Source of the DNA: UBA1205 sp045534635
GTDB lineage: Bacteria > Bacteroidota > Bacteroidia > Bacteroidales > WCHB1-69
Length of the DNA: 64,000 nt
Assembly (NCBI GenBank): GCA_045534635.1
Contig: JAZSKB010000019.1
Coordinates: 54,024-118,023 of the forward strand
Direction of reading: 5' to 3'
Of the stretch, positions 46,844 through 53,787 are shown piece after piece. Position 1 is the first letter of the stretch. Each line of letters begins with the position of its first letter. The position numbers were made by a program, and so were the translations under genes. A model generated the notes under the pieces. It saw only the letters and a list, made by a program, of their open reading frames with translations. It was not told the DNA's origin and made no database searches.

Positions 46844-48378
46844 TCCATTTGAAATTTATATGTTTCTTGACGAAAGATATCTATTTTATCAATAGGGCGA
46901 TAGGTATTGAGCCATAAAAAACCTTGCAAATAAGTATTCTCCAATTTATCATGAGGATACATTTCTCCTTTAACTTTTCTGTACATTCGTATTTTGCTTA
47001 CTTCATTGTCTTCAAAGAAAATTTTCATCTGAGCTGACAAAGATTTTTGTATGCCAATAAGAGAAGAATCATTTTCTTGTACATAATACAAACATTCTGC
47101 ATTTGCTTCAACAAAAACAGTATTTAGGTTATTATCAATAAAATCTGCCCACATACTTATTCCTTTTATTTGATTGAAATTTTTCTCATTGAATACATCG
47201 GCACAAACAAAAGAATTGTTAATAAAATGCATTTTATGAATACCACCATTTTGCAGATACATTTCTATTGTATCTGCAATAAGTTGATTTTCACCAGTCC
47301 AAAGTATTGGATTTCCTATCATGTAAATAATAGAATCAATGGCATTGTAAGACAGTGAATCGCAAACACCTTGAATATCATGCCTATAAAATCTAACATT
47401 ATAATAAGTATGAACATATTTTAACGATTGATTGGTATCAAAAGTTGCCCAAATTTCATCACCATGCAAATAAAGACTATCATTTTGTTCGATGAGAACG
47501 GCAACAGCACTATCTATCAAGTAAGCAAAACCTTTTTCTTTTTGATATTCAGCATAATGACTATAAAAAACGATATTATTGGTAGAATCAGAAATGGCAA
47601 CATTGTGACGAGCAATTCCCATATCATGTTCTTTATCGTACCAAATTGTATCAGCAGAAAGGCATTGGGTATTATTGAACATACGAGCATTTTGTTCAAA
47701 TTGGCAAACATCGGTAAATGTATTGTACCAACCATATTCACAAAAAATATAATTGTCATCAGAAGAAATGGTAGAAGGACCTAAAAAATAAGCAATTTCT
47801 GAATTGGTATTGTAACGTAGCGTATCGGAATGTACCAAATATTGTGGAGAAGTAAGTACAACGCTATCTTTAAAATAGGCATCATTGGTTTGAGTATAAT
47901 ACCAACCTTGTTGGCTGATTAAAGTGGTATTCCCACTTACAATTCGTCCTTTTGTAGTAAAATAAGCAACGTTATTATTGCGATTATAAGTAAGTTTATC
48001 GGTGTAAAGTGTTGTAGATTGGTCAGTTAAAACAACAGTATCTTTGGTAATAACTGCTATTTTAGTATTACCATTGTAAACAATATGATTACCTTGCAAT
48101 GTAATAGAATCGTTGATATAAACAATTAAATTTTGTCCGTAAGCATCAATAGTGTTATTTTTTTCATTGAAATATGCTGTATCACAATGACAAATAGCAC
48201 CTTCGTGAGAAAAAACGACATTTCCTATAAGCATTTGTATATCTTGAGCAATGCTAGCATCATGAGTAAGTTGTTGAGCCGTACATTCTATTTTTTTGCT
48301 TTTGCTTTCCTGAGAAAAACAATAAACTTGTAATGAACAAAGAGAAAAAAATACAATAAGTTTAAAAAGATTATTCAT
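46840..48378 (-). CDS. OstA-like protein (LptA/LptD N-terminal type), LPS-transport related
   Basis: A 512-residue periplasmic protein with a signal peptide (about residues 1-23). It is built of repeated short beta-strands of the OstA/LptA jelly-roll type: motifs such as GNVVFSHEGAICHCDTAYFNEKNNTIDAYGQN and DKLTYNRNNNVAYFTTKGRIVSG recur every about 40 residues through residue 350. This architecture is that of the Bacteroidota OstA-like family, thought to take part in moving LPS across the periplasm; that role is inferred by homology to LptA/LptD. It is last of a three-gene envelope operon and overlaps the preceding gene by 8 bases. Confidence 0.85.
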   Translation of the reverse strand: MNNLFKLIVFFSLCSLQVYCFSQESKSKKIECTAQQLTHDASIAQDIQMLIGNVVFSHEGAICHCDTAYFNEKNNTIDAYGQNLIVYINDSITLQGNHIVYNGNTKIAVITKDTVVLTDQSTTLYTDKLTYNRNNNVAYFTTKGRIVSGNTTLISQQGWYYTQTNDAYFKDSVVLTSPQYLVHSDTLRYNTNSEIAYFLGPSTISSDDNYIFCEYGWYNTFTDVCQFEQNARMFNNTQCLSADTIWYDKEHDMGIARHNVAISDSTNNIVFYSHYAEYQKEKGFAYLIDSAVAVLIEQNDSLYLHGDEIWATFDTNQSLKYVHTYYNVRFYRHDIQGVCDSLSYNAIDSIIYMIGNPILWTGENQLIADTIEMYLQNGGIHKMHFINNSFVCADVFNEKNFNQIKGISMWADFIDNNLNTVFVEANAECLYYVQENDSSLIGIQKSLSAQMKIFFEDNEVSKIRMYRKVKGEMYPHDKLENTYLQGFLWLNTYRPIDKIDIFRQETYKFQMD

Positions 48379-49129
48379 ATTTAGCCTTTCTATTGCCTAA
48401 ATGTAGTGCAACATAACCCGTAAAAAGAACATATTGTTTATTAACAAATGCCATTTTTTGTATAGGAATCGCATAAGCATCAATAGCAACACCTAAATCT
48501 AATTTTACAACAAAACTATCATCGGAAGAGAAATCAAAACTAAGCCCTGTTTTCATATATAAGCCGGGATGAAATTTCATATTTTTAAATCCTTTATAAA
48601 AAGGGGCTTTCTCATAAATATTACCTAAATTGTGAATGTTTTCATTGTAGATTTCGGTACGCGTTTCTATTTCTGGTTTGCCAGAAGAATAATTGAGGTA
48701 TAAAATATTTAGATATACTGGAACAGAAAATCCGAGTGAAAATCCTCCGTAAAAGAAATATCCCAATTCAACACCACCACTATAATGTTTGGTAGTAAGT
48801 ATTTTTGTAAATCCATAACCGGCACGAAGCATTGCAAAATAATTTTTTTTGCCATAGGTAAGATTTTTCCCCTCGCCCAATGACATACGTTGTTCTTTAA
48901 AATGTCGATAGTATGTATATTCTATATCAAGACCATGTTGAAAATGAATATTTTTGATTTGGTCGATATGTACTCCTCCTCCAAATCCATTGGTATGTAT
49001 AGTGCCATAAATATCCCATTGACGCTTCCGAACTAAAAGCATCTCGGGGTCGCCCAACCCAATATCTTGTGCCGATATTACAGACAACCCCAAAAATAAA
49101 CACAACAGCAATCCCGCTGCTTGTCGCAT
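48371..49129 (-). CDS. Conserved outer-membrane beta-barrel-like protein of the OstA operon
   Basis: The start is the ATG at 49129 (MRQAAGLLLCLFLGLSVISAQ, a signal peptide), 23 codons inside the longer open frame; the longer form would bury the signal. This gives 252 residues. The mature part begins DIGLGDPEMLLVRKRQWDIYGTIHTNGFG and is a run of amphipathic, aromatic strands (for example YFAMLRAGYGFTKIL and GYFFYGGFSLGFSVPVYL), consistent with an 8-10-strand barrel. It lies between a tiny lipoprotein gene and the OstA-like gene on one transcript, which points to envelope assembly. Function unknown. Confidence 0.75.
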   Translation of the reverse strand: MRQAAGLLLCLFLGLSVISAQDIGLGDPEMLLVRKRQWDIYGTIHTNGFGGGVHIDQIKNIHFQHGLDIEYTYYRHFKEQRMSLGEGKNLTYGKKNYFAMLRAGYGFTKILTTKHYSGGVELGYFFYGGFSLGFSVPVYLNILYLNYSSGKPEIETRTEIYNENIHNLGNIYEKAPFYKGFKNMKFHPGLYMKTGLSFDFSSDDSFVVKLDLGVAIDAYAIPIQKMAFVNKQYVLFTGYVALHLGNRKAKYE

Positions 49130-49143
49130 AATTAAATATGGAC

Positions 49144-49275
49144 TTATAATGTTGGTATTTCTTGTTGTGTAGGTTCTACTTGTGTATAAGCAGGACATCG
49201 TTCATAAGTATTGCATGCCACAAATGCTATCATTAATGTTGCAATAATCACCATTGCTGTGAAAATTTTTTTCAT
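49144..49275 (-). CDS. Very small lipoprotein (43 residues)
   Basis: Too short for most gene callers. The ATG at 49275 begins MKKIFTAMVIIATLMIAFVACN, a lipoprotein signal peptide with lipobox FVAC (Cys21). The mature peptide is only 23 residues (CNTYERCPAYTQVEPTQQEI plus a short tail) and ends at a TAA at 49144-49146. A second Cys lies in ERCPAY. The stop is 14 bases before the start of the next gene, so it is probably the first gene of the OstA operon. Similar micro-lipoproteins with a CPAY motif are common and uncharacterised in Bacteroidota (recalled, not searched). Confidence 0.7.
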   Translation of the reverse strand: MKKIFTAMVIIATLMIAFVACNTYERCPAYTQVEPTQQEIPTL

Positions 49276-49357
49276 ATTCTCTAAAATATTAAATATTAAA
49301 TTTGACATAAAATTTATGCTGCCAGATATTTTTTTTCTTTTGTAATGAAAAAAAAAG

Positions 49358-49365
49358 TACCTTTG
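49358..49365 (+). promoter_or_regulatory. -7 box of the ung promoter
   Basis: TACCTTTG followed by CA; 76 bases before the ung ATG. Confidence 0.6.
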
Positions 49366-49441
49366 CAGAACTCGTTTGCAAAATTACAAAAAAAAAATCA
49401 CAATTTGACAAAATTTTAAAAATATTATAAAAAAAGATACG

Positions 49442-50125
49442 ATGGAAACTGTAAATCCGAAAATAGAACCTTCTTGGAAAGAACAATTGAAAGATGCATT
49501 TGAAGAAGAATCTTTTTATAAGTTAAAACAATTTTTAATATCAGAGAAGCAAACAAATATTGTTTTTCCTCCTGGAAATCTTATTTTTAACGCTTTTGCT
49601 CTTACTCCATTCGATAAAGTAAAAGTTGTTTTATTAGGACAAGACCCTTATCATAATATAGGTCAAGCACATGGTTTGTGTTTTTCTGTTCCAGATGGTA
49701 TTGCACATCCAAAATCTTTGATAAATATATTTAAAGAACTTCATGACGATATAGGTTGTGCGATTCCTCAGAGTGGTAATTTAGAAAAATGGGCTAAACA
49801 AGGTGTTTTGTTGCTCAACGCGACGCTTACTGTTAGAGCACACGAAGCGGGTTCTCATCAAAATAGAGGTTGGGAAGTTTTTACAGATACTGTTATTAAA
49901 AAAATTTCTGCCAATAAAAGTGGTGTGGTTTTTTTATTGTGGGGGAATTATGCTCAAGCAAAAATTCCATTGATTGATACTTCAAAGCATTGTATTTTAA
50001 AAACTGTTCATCCTTCGCCGTTATCGGCTTCGCGGGGTTTTTTGGGGTGTAAACATTTTTCTAAAACCAACCAATATTTAATCAATACTGGACAAACTCC
50101 TATAGAATGGGATTTAACAAAATAA
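49442..50125 (+). CDS. ung: Uracil-DNA glycosylase
   Basis: Removes uracil from DNA, the first step of base-excision repair. A family 1 UDG of 227 residues: catalytic water-activating motif GQDPYHNIGQAHGLCFSVP (about 68-86), uracil-binding LLLNATLTV and the minor-groove leucine loop HPSPLSASRGFLGCKHFSKTN. It is followed after 2 bases by the UbiA-family gene, so the two are likely co-transcribed although their functions are not related. Confidence 0.97.
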   Translation: METVNPKIEPSWKEQLKDAFEEESFYKLKQFLISEKQTNIVFPPGNLIFNAFALTPFDKVKVVLLGQDPYHNIGQAHGLCFSVPDGIAHPKSLINIFKELHDDIGCAIPQSGNLEKWAKQGVLLLNATLTVRAHEAGSHQNRGWEVFTDTVIKKISANKSGVVFLLWGNYAQAKIPLIDTSKHCILKTVHPSPLSASRGFLGCKHFSKTNQYLINTGQTPIEWDLTK

Positions 50126-50127
50126 TA

Positions 50128-51054
50128 ATGATACAAAAATATTGGCGACTTTTTAGAGGAGAAAATTTATTGATAACTGCATTAACATTGTTTTTGTTAC
50201 AAGAATTTCTTATACGACAATTGTTGTTATCGGTTGGATTAGATTTTTCTGTATCTAATTTAAATAGATGTTTGTTTATTGTCAGTATTCTTTTTATTAT
50301 TGCTGCAGGAAATTGTATCAATGATTGTATGGACGTAATTACCGATGCTATCAATAGAAAAAACAATAGAGTAATTGGGGTATCAATAAGTAAACAAAAA
50401 GGTGTCCGCTTGTATTATTCACTATCTTTTATTGGAATATTTTTAGCTATTTTTCCAGCTTATCAATTAGAATCGGTACTTTTTTTTCTTTGTTTTCCCA
50501 TTGCTACGTTTTGTTTGTGGAAATACTCCATACTTTGGAAACGACAACCTTTGAAAGGCAATTTGGTAATATCTGTATTGACTGCTATGGTAATCATTTT
50601 AAGTTGTTGGGTAACAATAGGAAAGACATGCATACAGAATGACATTGTTTCAACTATTATTAAAATTTATATTTGTTTTAGTTTATTTGCTTTTCTGTTT
50701 ACGCTTATTCGAGAGATGATAAAAACAATAGAAGATATTCGCGGAGATATGCGGGCAAGATACAATACTATTGCGATAAAAATTGGTATAAAAAAAACAA
50801 AACGAATTATTCTAATTTTTATCGGTGTTGCGATATTGTTCTTGATATTGTTTGAAATCTATTTTCTTATTGTAAAATGGTGGTTATTATTGATTTATAT
50901 TTTTGTTTTGGTGCTTATGCCTACTATGATATTATTTTATAAAACAACAAAAATACGAAATACAAAAATTTGTCATCATTTGAGTTTATTGTCTAAATTT
51001 ATAATGCTAACTGGCTCTTTGGCTTCGATTACTTTATGGTATATGTTAGTATAG
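50128..51054 (+). CDS. UbiA-family prenyltransferase
   Basis: An integral membrane enzyme with about eight transmembrane helices. Both Asp-rich Mg/prenyl-diphosphate motifs are present: NDCMDVITDAINRKN (about residues 64-78) and EDIRGDMRARYNT (about 205-217). The frame is open back to 50107, but the ATG at 50128 (MIQKYWRLFRGENLLIT), two bases after the ung stop, is the family-like start. It gives 308 residues. The group to which Bacteroidota members belong includes geranylgeranylglycerol-phosphate transferase and menaquinone-type enzymes; no quinone or ether-lipid gene is nearby, so the acceptor is open. Confidence 0.85.
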   Translation: MIQKYWRLFRGENLLITALTLFLLQEFLIRQLLLSVGLDFSVSNLNRCLFIVSILFIIAAGNCINDCMDVITDAINRKNNRVIGVSISKQKGVRLYYSLSFIGIFLAIFPAYQLESVLFFLCFPIATFCLWKYSILWKRQPLKGNLVISVLTAMVIILSCWVTIGKTCIQNDIVSTIIKIYICFSLFAFLFTLIREMIKTIEDIRGDMRARYNTIAIKIGIKKTKRIILIFIGVAILFLILFEIYFLIVKWWLLLIYIFVLVLMPTMILFYKTTKIRNTKICHHLSLLSKFIMLTGSLASITLWYMLV

Positions 51055-51122
51055 GATAAACACTATCTGGAAAGTTATAAAAAAAATCACTTCGTTCTGA
51101 CGAGTTTATATTCTGACAAAAC

Positions 51123-51155
51123 AAAAAACCCCCGCCGCCATAGGCGGCGGGAGGT
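51123..51155 (-). terminator. GC-rich terminator downstream of the 66-residue gene
   Basis: CCCGCCGCC and GGCGGCGGG, 9-base perfect arms with a 3-base loop; on the minus strand a T-run follows. Nearly identical to the hairpin at 51395-51424. Confidence 0.8.
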
Positions 51156-51159
51156 GAAA

Positions 51160-51360
51160 TTAATCTTTTTTCCAAAATTTTGCTACACAAATATTTATTA
51201 TAAAAAATAAAACTATCAGACAGAATATCCCTATTGTATCCCAAATACACCAAGTCCTATCATCTATATAAATATTAATGACATAATAAAAAGGGAGATA
51301 TAACAACCCTTGTAGAAATGCTGATACAATAGCAATCATTAATTTCTTACTTTTTCTCAT
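51160..51360 (-). CDS. Small membrane protein, 66 residues
   Basis: Two predicted membrane segments (about residues 8-28 and 42-60) separated by an acidic loop (NIYIDDRTWCIWD) and framed by basic ends (MRKSKK... and ...KFWKKD). No known family recognised. It lies between two near-identical GC-rich terminators, which supports it being a real expressed unit. Start at the first ATG of the frame. Confidence 0.5.
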   Translation of the reverse strand: MRKSKKLMIAIVSAFLQGLLYLPFYYVINIYIDDRTWCIWDTIGIFCLIVLFFIINICVAKFWKKD

Positions 51361-51394
51361 TTTTTATAGCGATGTATTAACTATATCCATCAAT

Positions 51395-51424
51395 AAACCC
51401 CGCCGCCTGTGGCGGCGGGAGATT
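51395..51424 (-). terminator. GC-rich terminator downstream of the 217-residue gene
   Basis: CCCGCCGCC TGT GGCGGCGGG, 9-base arms. It shares not only the stem but also the following GAG and GAAATT with the copy at 51123-51155, so the two appear to be copies of one short repeat used as a terminator. Confidence 0.75.
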
Positions 51425-51433
51425 GAAATTTAT

Positions 51434-52087
51434 TTAATTTGATAAAATATCAAAAATATATCCAATACAATCAATATGTAGGTTGTGTAATCTTTCTTTT
51501 GGTGCATTACGAATAATCATTTCTTGAGATTCCCATTTTGTTGGAACAAGTCCAATATCATAACCTATTGAAAATTCCCAATTTTTATGTTGGTAAGATA
51601 TGGCTACACCAAGCATAAATTGTTGGTTTACACAATTAAATGAGGTAGAATATACTCCTTTTGAAAAATCAACAAGTCCTGTATCTAAATATGTTCTCAT
51701 ACTCAAAGCCTGATAATAAAAATTACCAATTATTGATAGATAATGATTTTTCTTCTCCCCTAAAGAGAATGTATAACCAACTCCTGCATATATTGGCATA
51801 AGCAGAGAACTTGTATGTTCGTTTTGCATTCCTCCAAAGCCAATATCTAAATTGGTTGTAAAACCATTTTCTAATCGTAATTTTAATCCAAACGATTCTG
51901 TAAAAGCAATACTTGATATTTTATTTGTTCCTAATTGAGAAAGGTTTTCATTTATGCGAAAATTATGCAAATAGAAAAATCTCGTTTTTAAATATTCCCC
52001 TACATAAACATTCGACTTTTCCTGACCAAACAAGTGCGAACTTGAAACAATGATAAACATTGTTATTGTAACTATTATCTTTTTCAT
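51434..52087 (-). CDS. Exported beta-barrel-like protein, 217 residues
   Basis: A signal peptide (about residues 1-21) ends at LFGQ. The mature part is an outer-membrane barrel pattern of alternating strands (GFTTNLDIGFGG, AGVGYTFSLGEKKNHYLSIIGNFYY, GVAISYQHKNWEFSIGYDIGL). No named family recognised. The codons of the signal peptide contain a perfect 7-base inverted repeat (52046-52064). The region just upstream holds a copy of the dispersed non-coding block (52214-52333). It ends in a GC-rich hairpin. Confidence 0.65.
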   Translation of the reverse strand: MKKIIVTITMFIIVSSSHLFGQEKSNVYVGEYLKTRFFYLHNFRINENLSQLGTNKISSIAFTESFGLKLRLENGFTTNLDIGFGGMQNEHTSSLLMPIYAGVGYTFSLGEKKNHYLSIIGNFYYQALSMRTYLDTGLVDFSKGVYSTSFNCVNQQFMLGVAISYQHKNWEFSIGYDIGLVPTKWESQEMIIRNAPKERLHNLHIDCIGYIFDILSN

Positions 52088-52213
52088 AATATAGTATTTA
52101 TTTAATATTAAAAACTAAAATTGCTAAATTAAGATTTGTTATTATTCTATTTCTATTATATTATTCCATATTAACTAATCCACCAATAAATGCCACCGTA
52201 AAATAAATGCTAT

Positions 52214-52333
52214 TGGGGGTCAAATCCTGATTTTTACAAGGTGACATTCTGCAATTTCCTTGCGGAGACTTCACTTATGTTTCTGTTGCCCTTGTTAGTC
52301 GAGGCCAGAGTTCTCCCTAACAAGGGCTAAATA
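52214..52333 (-). repeat. Dispersed non-coding block, copy 1 (short)
   Basis: About 120 bases shared with copies at 52965-53345 and 63627-64000. Core parts are TTTTACAAGGTGACATTCTG, TTTCCTTGCGG and the hairpin GCCCTTGTTAG (52288-52298) / CTAACAAGGGC (52317-52327) with an 18-base loop. It lies between two minus-strand exported-protein genes, 15 bases past one stop and 126 bases before the other start. No convincing protein is encoded. Confidence 0.8.
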
Positions 52334-52348
52334 GATGTAATTACGTGA

Positions 52349-52924
52349 TTATTTATCTTCGTAAACAATTTTGTAAACCTCTGTATCTGCATCATAAGTT
52401 ACAACACAATCACGTTTTTCTTTTTTACACATTCTTATTACAGCTATTACTACATTTATATCTTTTGTATAAAGAGTTGCATTTATTGGTAATTCATCTC
52501 CATCTTGAAAATCTTCGGTAATTGGAAAATCATTAATATCAATTGCATCAAAATATGCTGATAGTCTATCTCTCCAATGAGCATATACACTATTTTCACT
52601 ATTTTCACTATTTTTACCTAATATAGTATGCAAAACAATATCTTCTTCGTTGGTATGCATAATAAAATAACAATTCATGGTTACTAATATGCTATTCATC
52701 GTTCCATCTGGATCATTTTGAAGAAATTCATTCCAATCCAATGGATTCATACTCTTCTGTTCTTCCTCTGTAATCAATATAAAATTATTGGACTTTTGTT
52801 TTTTTAAAGCTTCTTTTCTTTGTTCTACTACTTTATTATCTTCATTCTTGCAACCAACAAAGATTGCTGTGGTTGCGAATATTACTAATGTTGCCACTAT
52901 GGCAACGTTTACTAACTTTTTCAT
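52349..52924 (-). CDS. Lipoprotein of unknown function, 191 residues
   Basis: The signal peptide MKKLVNVAIVATLVIFATTAIFVGC has a lipobox FVGC (Cys25), then NEDNKVVEQ. The rest is hydrophilic with no known domain; it includes ILITEEEQKSMNPLDWNEFL and an NSENSENS slip-prone stretch. The first 35 residues resemble the 197-residue lipoprotein at 62999-63592 (both have C-K-x-EDNKVV-x-Q), but the bodies are unlike. Its signal codons hold a 7-base perfect inverted repeat (52890-52906) and its 5' side carries copy 2 of the dispersed block. Confidence 0.75.
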   Translation of the reverse strand: MKKLVNVAIVATLVIFATTAIFVGCKNEDNKVVEQRKEALKKQKSNNFILITEEEQKSMNPLDWNEFLQNDPDGTMNSILVTMNCYFIMHTNEEDIVLHTILGKNSENSENSVYAHWRDRLSAYFDAIDINDFPITEDFQDGDELPINATLYTKDINVVIAVIRMCKKEKRDCVVTYDADTEVYKIVYEDK

Positions 52925-52964
52925 ATTTTTTATATTTTTAATTATTACTATTTTAATTAATTTT

Positions 52965-53345
52965 CCCCTAATATCACTTGATGTTAGGGAGGGGGCAAAA
53001 TTCTGGTTTTACAAGGTGACATTCTGCAATTTCCTTGCGGGGCATTCACTTATGTTTCTGTTGCCCTTGTTAGTCAAAGCCCGATTCCTCCCTAACAAGG
53101 ACTAAATTCGCCCAATGAGTCATCGGGACTTGGTTCTATTTTTATATGATTTCTTTCGCTATTCGAACCATAAGTTTTTTTCTTTTTGGCAAAAGTTCCT
53201 TTTGCCAAAAAGATTTTTTGAGGTTTAAGGAGATTTACCCCCCCCCCGCAATTCTCTGAAAACCAAGCAATTACAAGCAATTTCTGCAAAAACAACAGAA
53301 AAGAACAAAGAAAATTTCATCTCTATTACTCGTTTGAAGCAATTT
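52965..53345 (-). repeat. Dispersed non-coding block, copy 2 (long)
   Basis: About 380 bases closely matching copy 3 at 63627-64000. Holds the GCCCTTGTTAG / CTAACAAGGaC hairpin (53063-53102, one mismatch), a large palindrome (53181-53213), a run of 10 C's on the plus strand (G's on the minus strand) near 53240-53250 and an AT-rich end. A 67-codon frame on the minus strand (53092-53295) covers part of it, but copy 3 breaks that frame, so it is read as a relic and not a gene. The following 53346-53589 stretch is AT-rich with no gene seen. Confidence 0.8.
52966..52989 (-). promoter_or_regulatory. Leader hairpin 42-65 bases before the lipoprotein start
   Basis: CCCTAATATCA / TGATGTTAGGG, 11-base arms with one wobble and a 2-base loop. 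A related stem, CTAACAT / ATGTTAG, stands at the same distance (41-60 bases) upstream of the lipoprotein that starts at 63592. Confidence 0.5.
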
Positions 53346-53589
53346 CTCTTAAAAGCCGATATTTTTTCTTTCGTTTCCATCTCTAATTTTGTTTTGCACT
53401 AATTGCAGTTTCTTATTGGTTTATTGATGTCGTATTCTATTTTCTGTTCTCTATTTTGTAACTTGCTTTTTTACGTTTAAAATCTTTTGCAAATATACAA
53501 AAATTTTTAATACTAACAAAAAAATACAACTTTTTTTACTTTTTTTGTTAAAATACTGTTAGACAGGGAGAAAAATTTATACAACTTTG

Positions 53590-53715
53590 CTAAATTTGTA
53601 ATCCAGCAAGATTGAGTATGAGCATTTGTAATGCGAACACACGCAGTGTGTATTTATTTTCAGTGCCTTCGACAGGCTCAGACACCCGAGATAAGCAACG
53701 ACGTTGCAAAAAATA
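53590..53715. repeat. REP-like intergenic repeat, copy A
   Basis: Shares TTTGTAATCC.GCAAGATTGA, GTAATGCGAACACACGCAGT and ACACCCG with copy B at 61058-61185. It contains the GCCTTCGACAGGC palindrome often met in intergenic repeats of many bacteria. The CGAACACAC arm is present but its partner is eroded here. It lies upstream of the purM promoter. Confidence 0.65.
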
Positions 53716-53736
53716 GAAAAACAATATAAATTCAAA

Positions 53737-53766
53737 TTGTAAAGTTATAAAAAAATGTTATCTTTG
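53737..53766 (+). promoter_or_regulatory. Promoter of purM
   Basis: TTG at 53737-53739 and TATCTTTG at 53759-53766 with the preferred 19-base spacing. The first ATG of the open frame (53755) overlaps the -7 box, so translation starts later, at 53788. Confidence 0.75.
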
Positions 53767-53787
53767 CAGATTAAAATATTAAGAAAT

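Noticed and set aside
51029..51253. 74-codon minus-strand frame near the GC-rich hairpin
   Set aside because: Runs through the terminator and overlaps the more plausible 66-residue membrane protein in another frame.
53092..53295. 67-codon minus-strand frame inside the dispersed block
   Set aside because: The frame runs through the G-tract and palindrome and is broken in the closely matching copy 3; treated as a relic.
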